This document shows, piece after piece, positions 18,349 through 27,722 of a DNA stretch of 64,000 bases (positions within the stretch are counted from its first letter, which is position 1; each line of letters begins with the position of its first letter). The DNA comes from Hymenobacter terricola (GTDB taxonomy: Bacteria; Bacteroidota; Bacteroidia; Cytophagales; Hymenobacteraceae). The position numbers were made by a program, and so were the translations under genes. Below the pieces are notes generated by a model. It was not told the DNA's origin. It did not search any database and saw nothing but the letters and a program-made list of their open reading frames with translations. Where the stretch lies: contig NZ_JAGEMO020000027.1 of assembly GCF_017921975.2 (NCBI RefSeq), forward strand, positions 37,955 through 101,954, given 5' to 3'.

Positions 18349-19797
18349 ATGAAAAAATTTCTCATCCCCGGCTTTTGCGCCCTGCTTCTGGGCGGTGCCG
18401 CCTGCAACGTGCTCGATAAAGAGCCGCTGCCCAGCGTGTCGCCTAACAACTTCTTCAAGAGTGCCGACGACGCCGAAGCCGCCATCACGGGCGCTTACGA
18501 CGCGCTGCAATTCACCGGCACCTATGGCCAGGACCTGAACGTGGTGGGCGAAATGCCCTCCGACGACTGCACCACCACCAACGGCGACGTGCTGGGGCTC
18601 GACAAAATTCAGTGGACGCCCAGCAGCAGCCAGGTTTACAATGTGTTTCGCGATTCGTACATCGGCATCAACCGCGCCAATGCGGTGCTGAAATACGTGC
18701 CCACGGTGTCGATGCCCGTGGCCCGCCGCAACGAGATTCTGGGCGAGGCGCGCTTCCTGCGCGCCCTGCACTACTTCAACCTGGTGAAGCTGTACGGCGC
18801 GGTGCCCCTGCGCCTGGAGCCCACCGAAACCGGCGACCCGGCCGTGATTGCCCTGCCCCGCACCCCCGCCGACCAGGTGTACGCCCGCATCATCGAAGAC
18901 TTAGCCCAAGCCGATGCCCTCGCCCCCAGCCAGAACCCCACCCGCGTCACCAAAAGCGCAGCCAACGCCCTGCTGGCCCGGGTGCAACTCACCCTGCGCC
19001 AGTGGCCGGCCGTTGTTGCCGCCGCCAACAAAGTACTGAGCAACAGTTCGTACTCGCTGAACGCTCCTTTCAAATCCCTGTACCCGGCCGATAACAAGCC
19101 GGAGTCCATCTTCGAAGTGCAGTTTGCTGGCACCGCCGACGGCGGCAACATCCTGCCCGACTTGCTGCTGCCCAACCCGCCGGCTACCTACTCGTTTGCG
19201 AAGTTCAACATCCCCACTGCTAACCTGATTGCGCTGCCAACTCCGGCCGACCGCCGCTGGGCCACCATCGGCACGGTGCTGGGTGGCGTGGACCACGCCA
19301 GCTACATCCAGGGCAGCGGCTCGGGCAACGACAGCGGGCCCTTCGTGTACAAGTGGCCGAGCAACCCCAACGGCTTCAACAGTCCCGACAACACCTATGT
19401 GCTGCGCTTGGCCGACGTGCTGCTGATGTACGCCGAAGCCGCCAATGAGCAAAGCGGCCCCACCCAGGACTGCCTCGACAAGCTGAACCGCGTGCGCGTG
19501 CGCGCCGGCCTGGCCGCCCTCACCCTGGCCTCGCCCGAAGCCGCCAGCACGCAAACGCTGCGCAACGAAATCGATACCCAGCGCCGCCTGGAGCTGGCCT
19601 TCGAAGGCGAGCGGTGGTTTGACCTGCTGCGCTACGCCCGCCACAACCAGGTGACGCCCGGCGCCCACGCCATCACGGCCCTCGACCTGATTGCGACCCG
19701 CCCCAACGGCGCACGCGACGTGAATTACCTGCTCTTCCCCATTCCGCAGGCCGAAATCAACAACAACGCCCAGCTCCAGCAAAATCCGGGGTACTAA
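18349..19797 (+). CDS. susD: SusD/RagB-family glycan-binding lipoprotein
   Basis: The ATG at 18349 begins a lipoprotein signal with lipobox GGAAC (Cys17). The 482-residue protein has the SusD N-terminal section ('SADDAEAAITGAYDAL'), TPR-like helices and the family's C-terminal 'RRLELAFEGERWFDLLR' and 'LLFPIPQAEINNN' sections. It sits on the cell surface and closes over the SusC barrel to capture glycan. The 22-base spacing after susC supports co-expression. No SusE/F-type binding protein follows. Confidence 0.96.
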   Translation: MKKFLIPGFCALLLGGAACNVLDKEPLPSVSPNNFFKSADDAEAAITGAYDALQFTGTYGQDLNVVGEMPSDDCTTTNGDVLGLDKIQWTPSSSQVYNVFRDSYIGINRANAVLKYVPTVSMPVARRNEILGEARFLRALHYFNLVKLYGAVPLRLEPTETGDPAVIALPRTPADQVYARIIEDLAQADALAPSQNPTRVTKSAANALLARVQLTLRQWPAVVAAANKVLSNSSYSLNAPFKSLYPADNKPESIFEVQFAGTADGGNILPDLLLPNPPATYSFAKFNIPTANLIALPTPADRRWATIGTVLGGVDHASYIQGSGSGNDSGPFVYKWPSNPNGFNSPDNTYVLRLADVLLMYAEAANEQSGPTQDCLDKLNRVRVRAGLAALTLASPEAASTQTLRNEIDTQRRLELAFEGERWFDLLRYARHNQVTPGAHAITALDLIATRPNGARDVNYLLFPIPQAEINNNAQLQQNPGY

Positions 19798-19962
19798 GGA
19801 AGTCGCCGTTTCGGGGCAGGGAAACATGGTGGGAACAATTAGAGTACCTGCCCTGGAACGGCATTTTTCCAACGGATTATAGCAAAGCCAAGCGGCATCT
19901 GGTTGACCATTTGGTTCAACTACTGGCCGCAATCGATTTCAAGCTCACCGCCCCACCCTTCT

Positions 19963-21399
19963 ATGTCCACAAAGTCCCACCGCTGGCTGCCCATGGCCTT
20001 CGTCCTGCTGGCCTTCGGGGCCAGTGCCCACGAGGCGCCACGGCCCACGCCCGCCGCCCACCCCGCCAAGAAAGCCAACGTCGCCTTCTGGCTGACCACG
20101 CCCGATAAGTCGGTGTTGTTTCGGCAGCAGCCCGGCCGCCTGACATTTGGCGCGGCGGCCAACAACAACCCGACCATTGAAGTGGATGACCAGCAGCGTT
20201 TCCAGTCCATCGACGGCTTTGGGTACTGCCTCACGGGCGGCAGCGCCCAGTTGCTGCACCAAATGGGCGCGCCCGAGCGGGCCAAGCTGCTGCACGAATT
20301 GTTCGGCACCGCCGGCACCAGCATTGGCGTGAGCTACCTGCGCATCAGCATCGGCGCGTCGGACCTCGACGACCGGGTTTTCAGCTACGACGACCTGCCG
20401 GCGGGCCAGACCGACCCCGCCCTGGCCCAGTTCAGCCTCGCCCCCGACCAGGCCCACCTGATTCCGGTGCTGAAGGAGATTCTGGCCATCAACCCGACCC
20501 TTAAAATCCTGGGCTCGCCCTGGTCGCCGCCGCCGTGGATGAAGACCAACGAAAACTCCAAGGGCGGCAGTCTGAAGCCCGAGTTTTACGACGCTTACGC
20601 GCAGTATTTCGTGAAATACCTGCAAGGCATGAAAGCCGCTGGCATTGGCCTCGACGCCGTTACGGTGCAGAACGAACCCCTGCACCCCGGCAACAATCCC
20701 AGCTTGCTGATGCCCGCCATCGAGCAAGCCGATTTCATCAAGAAGAGCCTCGGCCCGGCGTTCCGCACCGCTAAGCTGAACACAAAAATCATCGTGTACG
20801 ACCACAACGCCGACAAGCCGGAGTACCCGCTCACAGTGTTGGCCGACGCAGATGCCGCGCAGTACGTCGACGGCGCGGCCTTTCACCTGTACGCGGGCAA
20901 GGTTGAGGCCCTCTCGCGGGTCCACGACACCTTTCCGAACAAGAACCTGTATTTCACCGAGCAATGGGTGGGTTCGCGCAGCAAGTTTGAAGATAACTTG
21001 GGCTGGCACGTCAAAAACCTCATCATCGGGGCCACCCGCAACTGGGCCCGCACCGTGCTGGAATGGAACCTGGCCGCCGACCCGCAGCAAAACCCGCACA
21101 CGCCCGGCGGCTGCAACCAGTGCCTGGGTGCCATCACGCTGGCCGGCAACGAGGTGACGCGCAACCCCGCGTACTACATCATTGCCCACGCCGCCAAGTT
21201 TGCCCGGCCGGGCTCGGTACGCATTGCCTCCACCACGCCGGCCACGCTGCCCAACGTGGCTTTCCGCGCCCCGGACGGCCGCCGCGTCGTCATCGTGGAG
21301 AACGACGGGCCCGCGCCGCAGTCTTTCAACATTCGCGCCCAGGGCCGGCTCATCAGCAGCACACTGCCGGCGGGGGCCGTGGGCACTTACGTGTGGTAG
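19963..21399 (+). CDS. Glycoside hydrolase family 30 enzyme (first copy)
   Basis: The ATG at 19963 gives a signal peptide ending near residue 22 without a lipobox. The 478-residue protein has a GH30 TIM barrel plus side beta-domain. The general acid/base is Glu238 (VQNEP) and the nucleophile is Glu333 (YFTEQW). Conserved 'FQSIDGFGYCLTGG' and 'GSPWSPPPWMKTN' sections are present. GH30 members include glucosylceramidases and endo-beta-1,6-glucanases; the neighbouring genes favour a beta-glucanase. It closely resembles the next gene and is likely a tandem duplicate. Confidence 0.92.
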   Translation: MSTKSHRWLPMAFVLLAFGASAHEAPRPTPAAHPAKKANVAFWLTTPDKSVLFRQQPGRLTFGAAANNNPTIEVDDQQRFQSIDGFGYCLTGGSAQLLHQMGAPERAKLLHELFGTAGTSIGVSYLRISIGASDLDDRVFSYDDLPAGQTDPALAQFSLAPDQAHLIPVLKEILAINPTLKILGSPWSPPPWMKTNENSKGGSLKPEFYDAYAQYFVKYLQGMKAAGIGLDAVTVQNEPLHPGNNPSLLMPAIEQADFIKKSLGPAFRTAKLNTKIIVYDHNADKPEYPLTVLADADAAQYVDGAAFHLYAGKVEALSRVHDTFPNKNLYFTEQWVGSRSKFEDNLGWHVKNLIIGATRNWARTVLEWNLAADPQQNPHTPGGCNQCLGAITLAGNEVTRNPAYYIIAHAAKFARPGSVRIASTTPATLPNVAFRAPDGRRVVIVENDGPAPQSFNIRAQGRLISSTLPAGAVGTYVW

Positions 21400-21517
21400 T
21401 TGACCCCGATTAAGTAGTTGCACAGCAAAAACCGTATGCTCCGGTCCGACCGCCTAGGGCGGCCCTACCGGCAGTTCGGGCACTTATACGCTTCTTCCTC
21501 TCTCAGAATTCCCGTCT

Positions 21518-22978
21518 ATGAAACGTATCCGAACCGAGCTGCTGGCAATTGGTATGAGCCTGGTGCTGACCAGCATGGGCTGCCAGAAAAAAGGCGGCGA
21601 CTCCCCTACCCCAACGCCGCCGGTGGTGGTGGTGACGCCGCCGCTGGGCCCGTCGCAAGTGGCGGCCTGGGTTACCAACGCCGATAAGTCGGCGCTCTTC
21701 GCCAGGCAGCGGGTGGTCATCAATTTCAGCGCGGCCGCCAGTCAGAACGTGGCCATTGCCGTGGATACCGCCCAGACCTACCAGACCATGGACGGCTTCG
21801 GCTATTGCCTGACCGGCGGCAGCGCCTCCGTCATTCACCAGATGGGCAATACCGAGCGGGCGGCCCTGCTGCGCGAGTTGTTTGCCACCGACAGTACCTG
21901 GCTGGGCGTGAGCTACCTGCGCATCAGCATCGGGGCTTCGGACCTGAGCGACCAGGTATTTACCTACGACGACGTGCCCACCAGCCAGACCGACGTGCCG
22001 CTGGCTAGTTTCAGCCTCGGCCCCGACCAGACGCACCTGCTTCCGCTGCTGCGCGAAATCCTGGCCATCAACCCCAACATCAAAATCCTGGGCTCGCCCT
22101 GGACGGCGCCGTCGTGGATGAAGACCAACCGCAGCCCGATAAACGGCAGCCTGCTGCCCCAGTACTACGACGCCTACGCCCGGTACTTCGTCAAATACAT
22201 CCAGCAGATGGCCGCCGAGGGCATTCGCATCGATGCCGTGACGCTCCAGAACGAGCCGCTGAACCCTAACAACAACCCCAGCATGGTGATGCAGGCCGCC
22301 GAACAGGCCGAATTCATCAGGACCAATGTGGGCCCGGCCTTCGCGGCGGCGGGCATCAGCACCAAAATCATTGCCTACGACCACAATGCCGACCGCCCCG
22401 ACTACCCCATCGCGGTGCTCAACGACGCGGGCGCCCGGCCTTTCGTCGACGGCTCGGCCTTCCACCTCTACGGCGGCTCCATTGATGCCCTGACGCAGGT
22501 GCATAATGCCTACCCGACCAAGAACGTGTACTTCACCGAGCAGTGGACGCAGGCACCCGGCTCGTTTGCCGGCGATGTGGCCTGGCACGTCAACAACCTG
22601 ATTATCGGGGCCCCGCGCAACTGGAGCCGCAACGTGCTGGAGTGGAACCTGGCCAACGACCAGTACTACGGCCCCCACACCAGCGGCGGCTGCAACCAGT
22701 GCCTGGGCGCCATCACTGTGGCCGGCAACGCCGTGACCCGCAACCCAGCCTATTACACGGTGGCCCACGCCAGCAAATTCGTGCGGCCCGGCTCGGTGCG
22801 CATCGGCTCCACCACGCTCACCAACCTGCCCAACGTGGCCTACAAAACGCCCGCTGGCAAAAAGGTGCTACTGGTGCTCAACACCAGCAACACACTCCAG
22901 ACGTTCGACATCCTCTACAAAGGCAAAACGGCGACTACCTCGCTCTACGGCGGCTCGGTGGGCACCTATGTTTGGTAA
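21518..22978 (+). CDS. Glycoside hydrolase family 30 lipoprotein (second copy)
   Basis: A 486-residue paralogue of the previous gene. The signal ends in a lipobox-like TSMGC (Cys22), followed by a Thr/Pro/Val linker, so this copy should be lipid-anchored, perhaps on the surface. Catalytic residues are Glu246 (LQNEP) and Glu341 (YFTEQW). The catalytic cores of the two copies align along most of their length, including the cysteine-bearing GGCNQCLGAIT section, while N-termini differ. One copy is probably periplasmic or secreted and this one membrane-bound. Confidence 0.92.
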   Translation: MKRIRTELLAIGMSLVLTSMGCQKKGGDSPTPTPPVVVVTPPLGPSQVAAWVTNADKSALFARQRVVINFSAAASQNVAIAVDTAQTYQTMDGFGYCLTGGSASVIHQMGNTERAALLRELFATDSTWLGVSYLRISIGASDLSDQVFTYDDVPTSQTDVPLASFSLGPDQTHLLPLLREILAINPNIKILGSPWTAPSWMKTNRSPINGSLLPQYYDAYARYFVKYIQQMAAEGIRIDAVTLQNEPLNPNNNPSMVMQAAEQAEFIRTNVGPAFAAAGISTKIIAYDHNADRPDYPIAVLNDAGARPFVDGSAFHLYGGSIDALTQVHNAYPTKNVYFTEQWTQAPGSFAGDVAWHVNNLIIGAPRNWSRNVLEWNLANDQYYGPHTSGGCNQCLGAITVAGNAVTRNPAYYTVAHASKFVRPGSVRIGSTTLTNLPNVAYKTPAGKKVLLVLNTSNTLQTFDILYKGKTATTSLYGGSVGTYVW

Positions 22979-23344
22979 CGGCCGGAATATTTTGCCGGCT
23001 GGGCAGCTTTTCAGTTGTTTTTTAACGGATGAGGCTGCCACCCGCCAGGTAGGGTTTCTGGCGGGGCCAGGCCAGTCTTTGGGTTTTGGGCGTGTGCAGT
23101 AGGTGTATGCGCGCACGTAAAAAGGGCATTGCAGGGCGTAAAACAGGCCCTTTTGTTTGATTTTATTGCGAAAGCGGCGGCTACATTTGCCTGCGCTGGC
23201 ATACGGTATTAAGCAGTATTTACGGGCGTTTGCAGGAGCATTTTGCCGGCTTCCTGCGGCTTCGTGCCCAAGGCTTCTGAGTTGCCGCTGCGGCCTGCGC
23301 AGCACTTTTTCCTACACTTCCATTTCCCAAAATCCCACCCGTCT
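22979..23344. other. Intergenic region before the first GH5 gene
   Basis: No gene is supported. A short hairpin (gccgg/ccggc) follows the GH30 stop, and a promoter box lies at 23182-23189. The gap suggests the GH5 genes can be transcribed separately from the susCD operon. Confidence 0.5.
23182..23189 (+). promoter_or_regulatory. Predicted -7 promoter box for the first GH5 gene
   Basis: TACATTTG matches TAnnTTTG; a TTG at 23157-23159 lies 22 bases upstream and can serve as the -33 element. The coding start is about 155 bases downstream. Confidence 0.5.
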
Positions 23345-25465
23345 ATGAGAAGCACTACTACTTTTCGCGAACCCGCGCCCCGGCCTCAGGCCCGCGCCCT
23401 GCTCCGGTTGCTGGCCCTGCTGCTGGCCTTCGCGGGCCTGATTCCGGCCGCTTCGGCGCAAAGCTTTCTGCATACCGCAGGCCCCAAAATCCTGAACGCC
23501 AGCAACCAGGAAGTGCTGCTGAACGGCGTGAACCTGGGCGGCTGGGCCGTGCAGGAAGGCTACATCATCAAGCCGGGCTGGCCGGGCATCAACGGCCGCC
23601 AGACCCAGGGCACCGTGAAACAGACGCTCTACAACTTCGGCATGACCGACGCGGCCGTCGATAATTTCTACCAGAGCTACCGCAACAACTTCATTACCAA
23701 GGCCGATATCGACTACATCGCCAGCAAGGGCTTCAACTGCGTGCGCCTGCCGCTGCACTACGACCTGTTTCTGACGCCCGCCCAACGCGCCGTGCGCAAC
23801 AGCGTGCTGCGCGGCACCACCACGTACGCCTCCTACCTGGGCTCGCTCACGAGCTGGTACAACGCCAACCAGCTGTTCACGGACCCGGCCAACATGGAGG
23901 CGTACCGCATGATTGATAACGTGCTGAGCTGGTGCGCGGCCAACAACATGTACGTCATCCTGGACCTGCACGCCGCGCCCGGCTCGCAGGGTACCGACGT
24001 GAACATCGCCGACGCCATCCAGCCCCTGGATTTGTGGAACCAGACCATCAACCAGGACATCACCAACCGGCTGTGGAACACCATCTCGGGACGCTACAAG
24101 AACGACGCCCGCGTGGCCATGTACGACCTGATAAACGAGCCCAACAACGTGCCCAGCAATCCGGCCATCCACGACTTGCTGCAACGGCTCATCAATACCA
24201 TCCGGGCGCAGGGCGACAACCATATGCTCTTGCTGGAAGGCAACGGCTTCGGCAACGACTTCAACTACATGGAGAAGCGCACCTTCACCAACCAGGCCAA
24301 CCTGGTGTACAACTCGCACCGCTACAGCGGCACCGGCTACGAGCTGGACAACGGGGTGAACTCCACCGGGGGCGGGCCCAATACCCTGCGCTTCATCGGG
24401 ACCATGAAGCAGTTCCGCATCGACAACGACGTGCCCATCTGGGTGGGCGAAACCGGCGAAAACACCGACACCTGGATGCACGACGCAGCCACGGCCCTCA
24501 ACTCGGTGGGCATCGGCTGGTGCCACTGGACCTATAAGCGCTTCGAGAACGGCAACAACCCGGCGCTCATGCACATCAACTCGCCCTTTATTGTGGATGG
24601 CACCGCGGGCCTAAACCAGGTGCTAACAAACATCCTGTTTGCCAACTGCGTGCCCAACAGCACCGTGGCCGCCATTGCCCCCAACCAGAACGGCATTGTG
24701 AACTACCCCGGCGGCGGCAACTACAACGGCACCACGGGCACCGGCTACACCGGCCCGGCGCTGGGGCGCATCTACGAAATCAGCTGCAAGAATGGCGGCA
24801 AGGCGCTGGAGGTTTCCGCCGGCTCGCAGGCCAACGGGGGCAAGGTGCAGCAATGGGGCTGGGCCAGCGCCGCCAACCAGAAATGGAAGCTGTTCGACGT
24901 GGGCAGCGGCTACGTGCGCGTGGTGAACCTGAACAGCAACAAGTCGCTGGACGTAGTCGGGCCTTCCACCGCCGACGGGGCCCTGCTGCACCAGTGGGAC
25001 TGGCTGAACCAGGACAGCCAGTACTGGCAGATTCTCAGCAACGGCGACGGCACCTACCGCCTCATCAACAAGTTCAGCGGCAAGGCTCTTGATGTGCCCA
25101 ACAGCTCTACGGCCGATGGCACCGGCATGCAGCAGTGGACGTACGGCGGCGGCAACAACCAGCGCTGGTATTTCAGCGACCAGGGCGCGGCCCGCACGGC
25201 GCTGGCCAGCGGCACCGCCCAGAATGCAGCCGTTGGCTTTTATCCCAACCCGGTGGCCAACAGCCTGACCTACCAAGTGCCGGCCACCGTGAAATCGCAC
25301 CAGCTCACAGTGCTCGACCTGGCCGGCCGCCTGGTAATGACCAAAGCGTACGAAGGCACCGGCGAGCAAAACACCGTTGACGTTTCGACATTGCCAGGCG
25401 GGCTTTACCTGGTTCGCCTGGCCAGCTCAACGTATAACACGTCTTTTAAAATCAGCAAACAATAG
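23345..25465 (+). CDS. GH5-like glucanase with ricin-type lectin domain and T9SS sorting domain (first copy)
   Basis: The ATG at 23345 gives a 706-residue protein with a signal peptide ending ...ASAQ (residue 39). The catalytic domain (about 45-420) has the GH5 marks LNGVNLGGW, the acid/base Glu265 (INEP) and the nucleophile Glu369 (VGETGE). A linker with 'VNYPGGGNYNG' leads to a ricin B-like trefoil (about 475-615) with QQW/HQW repeats and W-ending lobes. The last 75 residues form a type IX secretion C-terminal domain ('GFYPNPV...', ending FKISKQ). It should be secreted or attached to the cell surface and cut beta-glucans, with the lectin binding the polymer. Confidence 0.9.
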   Translation: MRSTTTFREPAPRPQARALLRLLALLLAFAGLIPAASAQSFLHTAGPKILNASNQEVLLNGVNLGGWAVQEGYIIKPGWPGINGRQTQGTVKQTLYNFGMTDAAVDNFYQSYRNNFITKADIDYIASKGFNCVRLPLHYDLFLTPAQRAVRNSVLRGTTTYASYLGSLTSWYNANQLFTDPANMEAYRMIDNVLSWCAANNMYVILDLHAAPGSQGTDVNIADAIQPLDLWNQTINQDITNRLWNTISGRYKNDARVAMYDLINEPNNVPSNPAIHDLLQRLINTIRAQGDNHMLLLEGNGFGNDFNYMEKRTFTNQANLVYNSHRYSGTGYELDNGVNSTGGGPNTLRFIGTMKQFRIDNDVPIWVGETGENTDTWMHDAATALNSVGIGWCHWTYKRFENGNNPALMHINSPFIVDGTAGLNQVLTNILFANCVPNSTVAAIAPNQNGIVNYPGGGNYNGTTGTGYTGPALGRIYEISCKNGGKALEVSAGSQANGGKVQQWGWASAANQKWKLFDVGSGYVRVVNLNSNKSLDVVGPSTADGALLHQWDWLNQDSQYWQILSNGDGTYRLINKFSGKALDVPNSSTADGTGMQQWTYGGGNNQRWYFSDQGAARTALASGTAQNAAVGFYPNPVANSLTYQVPATVKSHQLTVLDLAGRLVMTKAYEGTGEQNTVDVSTLPGGLYLVRLASSTYNTSFKISKQ

Positions 25466-25560
25466 GCCCTCGGCCCGGGCCGTCGGCTACCCGCTGGCGG
25501 CCCGAATGCCTGGCACCAAGCTATTTCCGAGCCTTATCTGCCCACCAAAATCCCACCACC

Positions 25561-27666
25561 GTGCGTCCTGCTTTCACATTTCCCGTCCCCGGTCTTCGCC
25601 GCCTGAAACGCTTGCTGGTTATGGTGCTGGTACTTGGCGGATTTGCCAATGGGGCATTTGCGCAGAGCTTTTTGCACGCCACCGGGGGCCAGATTCTGAA
25701 CGCCGGCAACCAGGAAGTGCTGCTGAACGGCGTGAACCTGGGCGGCTGGGCGCTGCAGGAAGGCTACATCATCAAGCCGGGCTGGCCGGGCATCAACGGC
25801 CGCCAGACCCAGGGCACGGTCAAAAAGACGCTCTACAACTTCGGGATGAGCGACGCGGACGTGGAAGCCTTCTACCAGAGCTACCGCAACAACTTCATCA
25901 CCCGGCCCGACATCGACTACATCGCCTCCAAAGGCTTCAACTGCGTGCGCCTGCCGCTGCACTACGACCTGTTTCTGACGCCCACCCAGCGGGCCGTGCG
26001 CAACAGTGTGCTGCGCGGCACCACCACCTACGCGGCCTACGTCAGCTCGCTCACCAACTGGTACAACGCCAACCAGCTGTTTGTGGACCCGGCCAACATG
26101 GAGGCCCTGCGCCTGATTGACAACACCCTGGCCTGGTGCGCGGCCAACAACATGTACGTCATCCTGGATTTGCACGCCGCCCCCGGCTCGCAGGGCACCG
26201 ACGTGAATATCGCCGACGCCATCCAGCCCCTGGACTTGTGGAATCAGGCCATTTATCAGGACATCACCAACCGGCTGTGGGAAACGATTTCGGCGCGCTA
26301 CAAGAACGACGCCCGCGTGGCCATGTACGACCTGCTGAACGAGCCCAACAACCTCCCCAGCAACCAGCCGATTCATAACCTGCTGGAGCGGCTCATCAAC
26401 ACGGTGCGGGCCCAGGGCGACAACCACTTGCTACTGCTGGAAGGCAATGGTTTTGGCAACGACTTCAACCTCATGGAGAAGCGCACCTTCACCAACCAGG
26501 CCAACCTGGTCTACAATTCGCACCGCTACAGCGGCACCGGCTATCTGCTCGATAACAACGTGAGCTCGACCGACCCCGGCAGCCCCAACAACCTGCGCAC
26601 CATCGGCAACCTCACGCGCTTCCGCACCGACAACAGCGTGCCCATCTGGGTGGGCGAAACCGGCGAAAACACCGATGCCTGGATGCACGACGCGGCCGTG
26701 AGCCTGAACTCCGTCGGCATTGGCTGGTGCCACTGGACCTACAAGCGCTTCGAAGCCGGCAACAACGCGGCGCTGCTGCACATCAACCCGCCCTTCATCG
26801 TGGACGGCACCAGCGGCCTGAGCCAGGTGCTGACTAATATTCTGTTTGCCAACTGCGTGCCGAACACGACCGTGAATGCGATTTCGCCCGGCGTGCTCGG
26901 CCTCATCAATTACCCCGGCGGTGGCAATTACAACGGCACGCCCATCGTGAGCAACTACGCCGGGCCGCCGCTGGGGCGCCTCTACGAAATCAGCTCGCGC
27001 AATGGCGGCAAGGCGCTCGAAATCGCCGGCAGCTCGCTGGCCAACGGCGCCCCCCTTCAGCAAGGCACCTGGAACGCGGGCACTAACCAGAAATGGCAGC
27101 TCGTGGACGGCGGCGGCGGCTACGTGCGCATCGTGAACCTGAACAGCAGCAAGACGTTGGACCTCGACGGTGCTTCGAACGTGAACGGCACCCTGATTGA
27201 GCAAGCCGACTGGCTCACGACCAACAGCCAGCTTTGGCAAATTTCCGCCAACGGCGACGGCTCCTACCGCATCTTCAACAAGGACAGCGGCAAGGCGATG
27301 GGCGTGCTCAACGCCTCCACGGCCGATGGGGCCAGCATTGAGCAGCGGGACTGGGCCAGCGGCAGCAACCAGAAGTGGCTGTTTGCCGACCAGGGCGCGG
27401 CGCTGGCCACCAGCCCCGCCCGCAGTGCGCCGGCCGGCTTCTACCCCAACCCGGTGACCAATTTCCTGACCTACCGGCTGCCCGCCGGCCTCAAAGCCCA
27501 CCGCCTCACGGTGCGCGACACGGCCGGCCGCCAGGTGCTCAGCAAAGCGTACGAAACCACGGGCGCGCAGAACAGCATCGACCTATCCGGCCTGAAAAGC
27601 GGCCTGTACCTGGTACGCATCAGCAGCGCTGGTTTCAACACCGAATTCAAAATCAGCAAGCAATAA
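25561..27666 (+). CDS. GH5-like glucanase with ricin-type lectin domain and T9SS sorting domain (second copy)
   Basis: A paralogue of the previous gene, highly similar over the catalytic domain. The start is the GTG at 25561, which gives a good signal peptide (1-34, ending FAQ); no upstream ATG is available. Catalytic residues are Glu261 (LNEP) and Glu366 (VGETGE). The lectin lobes differ more than the catalytic part: QQGTW, EQADW and EQRDW replace the first copy's QQWGW, HQWDW and QQWTY. The 701-residue product ends in a T9SS domain with the same FKISKQ tail. Lectin divergence suggests different binding preference on a shared polymer. Confidence 0.9.
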   Translation: MRPAFTFPVPGLRRLKRLLVMVLVLGGFANGAFAQSFLHATGGQILNAGNQEVLLNGVNLGGWALQEGYIIKPGWPGINGRQTQGTVKKTLYNFGMSDADVEAFYQSYRNNFITRPDIDYIASKGFNCVRLPLHYDLFLTPTQRAVRNSVLRGTTTYAAYVSSLTNWYNANQLFVDPANMEALRLIDNTLAWCAANNMYVILDLHAAPGSQGTDVNIADAIQPLDLWNQAIYQDITNRLWETISARYKNDARVAMYDLLNEPNNLPSNQPIHNLLERLINTVRAQGDNHLLLLEGNGFGNDFNLMEKRTFTNQANLVYNSHRYSGTGYLLDNNVSSTDPGSPNNLRTIGNLTRFRTDNSVPIWVGETGENTDAWMHDAAVSLNSVGIGWCHWTYKRFEAGNNAALLHINPPFIVDGTSGLSQVLTNILFANCVPNTTVNAISPGVLGLINYPGGGNYNGTPIVSNYAGPPLGRLYEISSRNGGKALEIAGSSLANGAPLQQGTWNAGTNQKWQLVDGGGGYVRIVNLNSSKTLDLDGASNVNGTLIEQADWLTTNSQLWQISANGDGSYRIFNKDSGKAMGVLNASTADGASIEQRDWASGSNQKWLFADQGAALATSPARSAPAGFYPNPVTNFLTYRLPAGLKAHRLTVRDTAGRQVLSKAYETTGAQNSIDLSGLKSGLYLVRISSAGFNTEFKISKQ

Positions 27667-27690
27667 TTTACTTTTCTACAGCACGAACTT

Positions 27691-27698
27691 TAGCTTTG
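27691..27698 (+). promoter_or_regulatory. Possible -7 promoter box before the third GH30 gene
   Basis: TAGCTTTG matches TAnnTTTG, 24 bases before the start codon in a 56-base gap. No -33 TTG is evident. Confidence 0.35.
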
Positions 27699-27722
27699 TG
27701 CTCCTTACATTCCCCACCCGCA

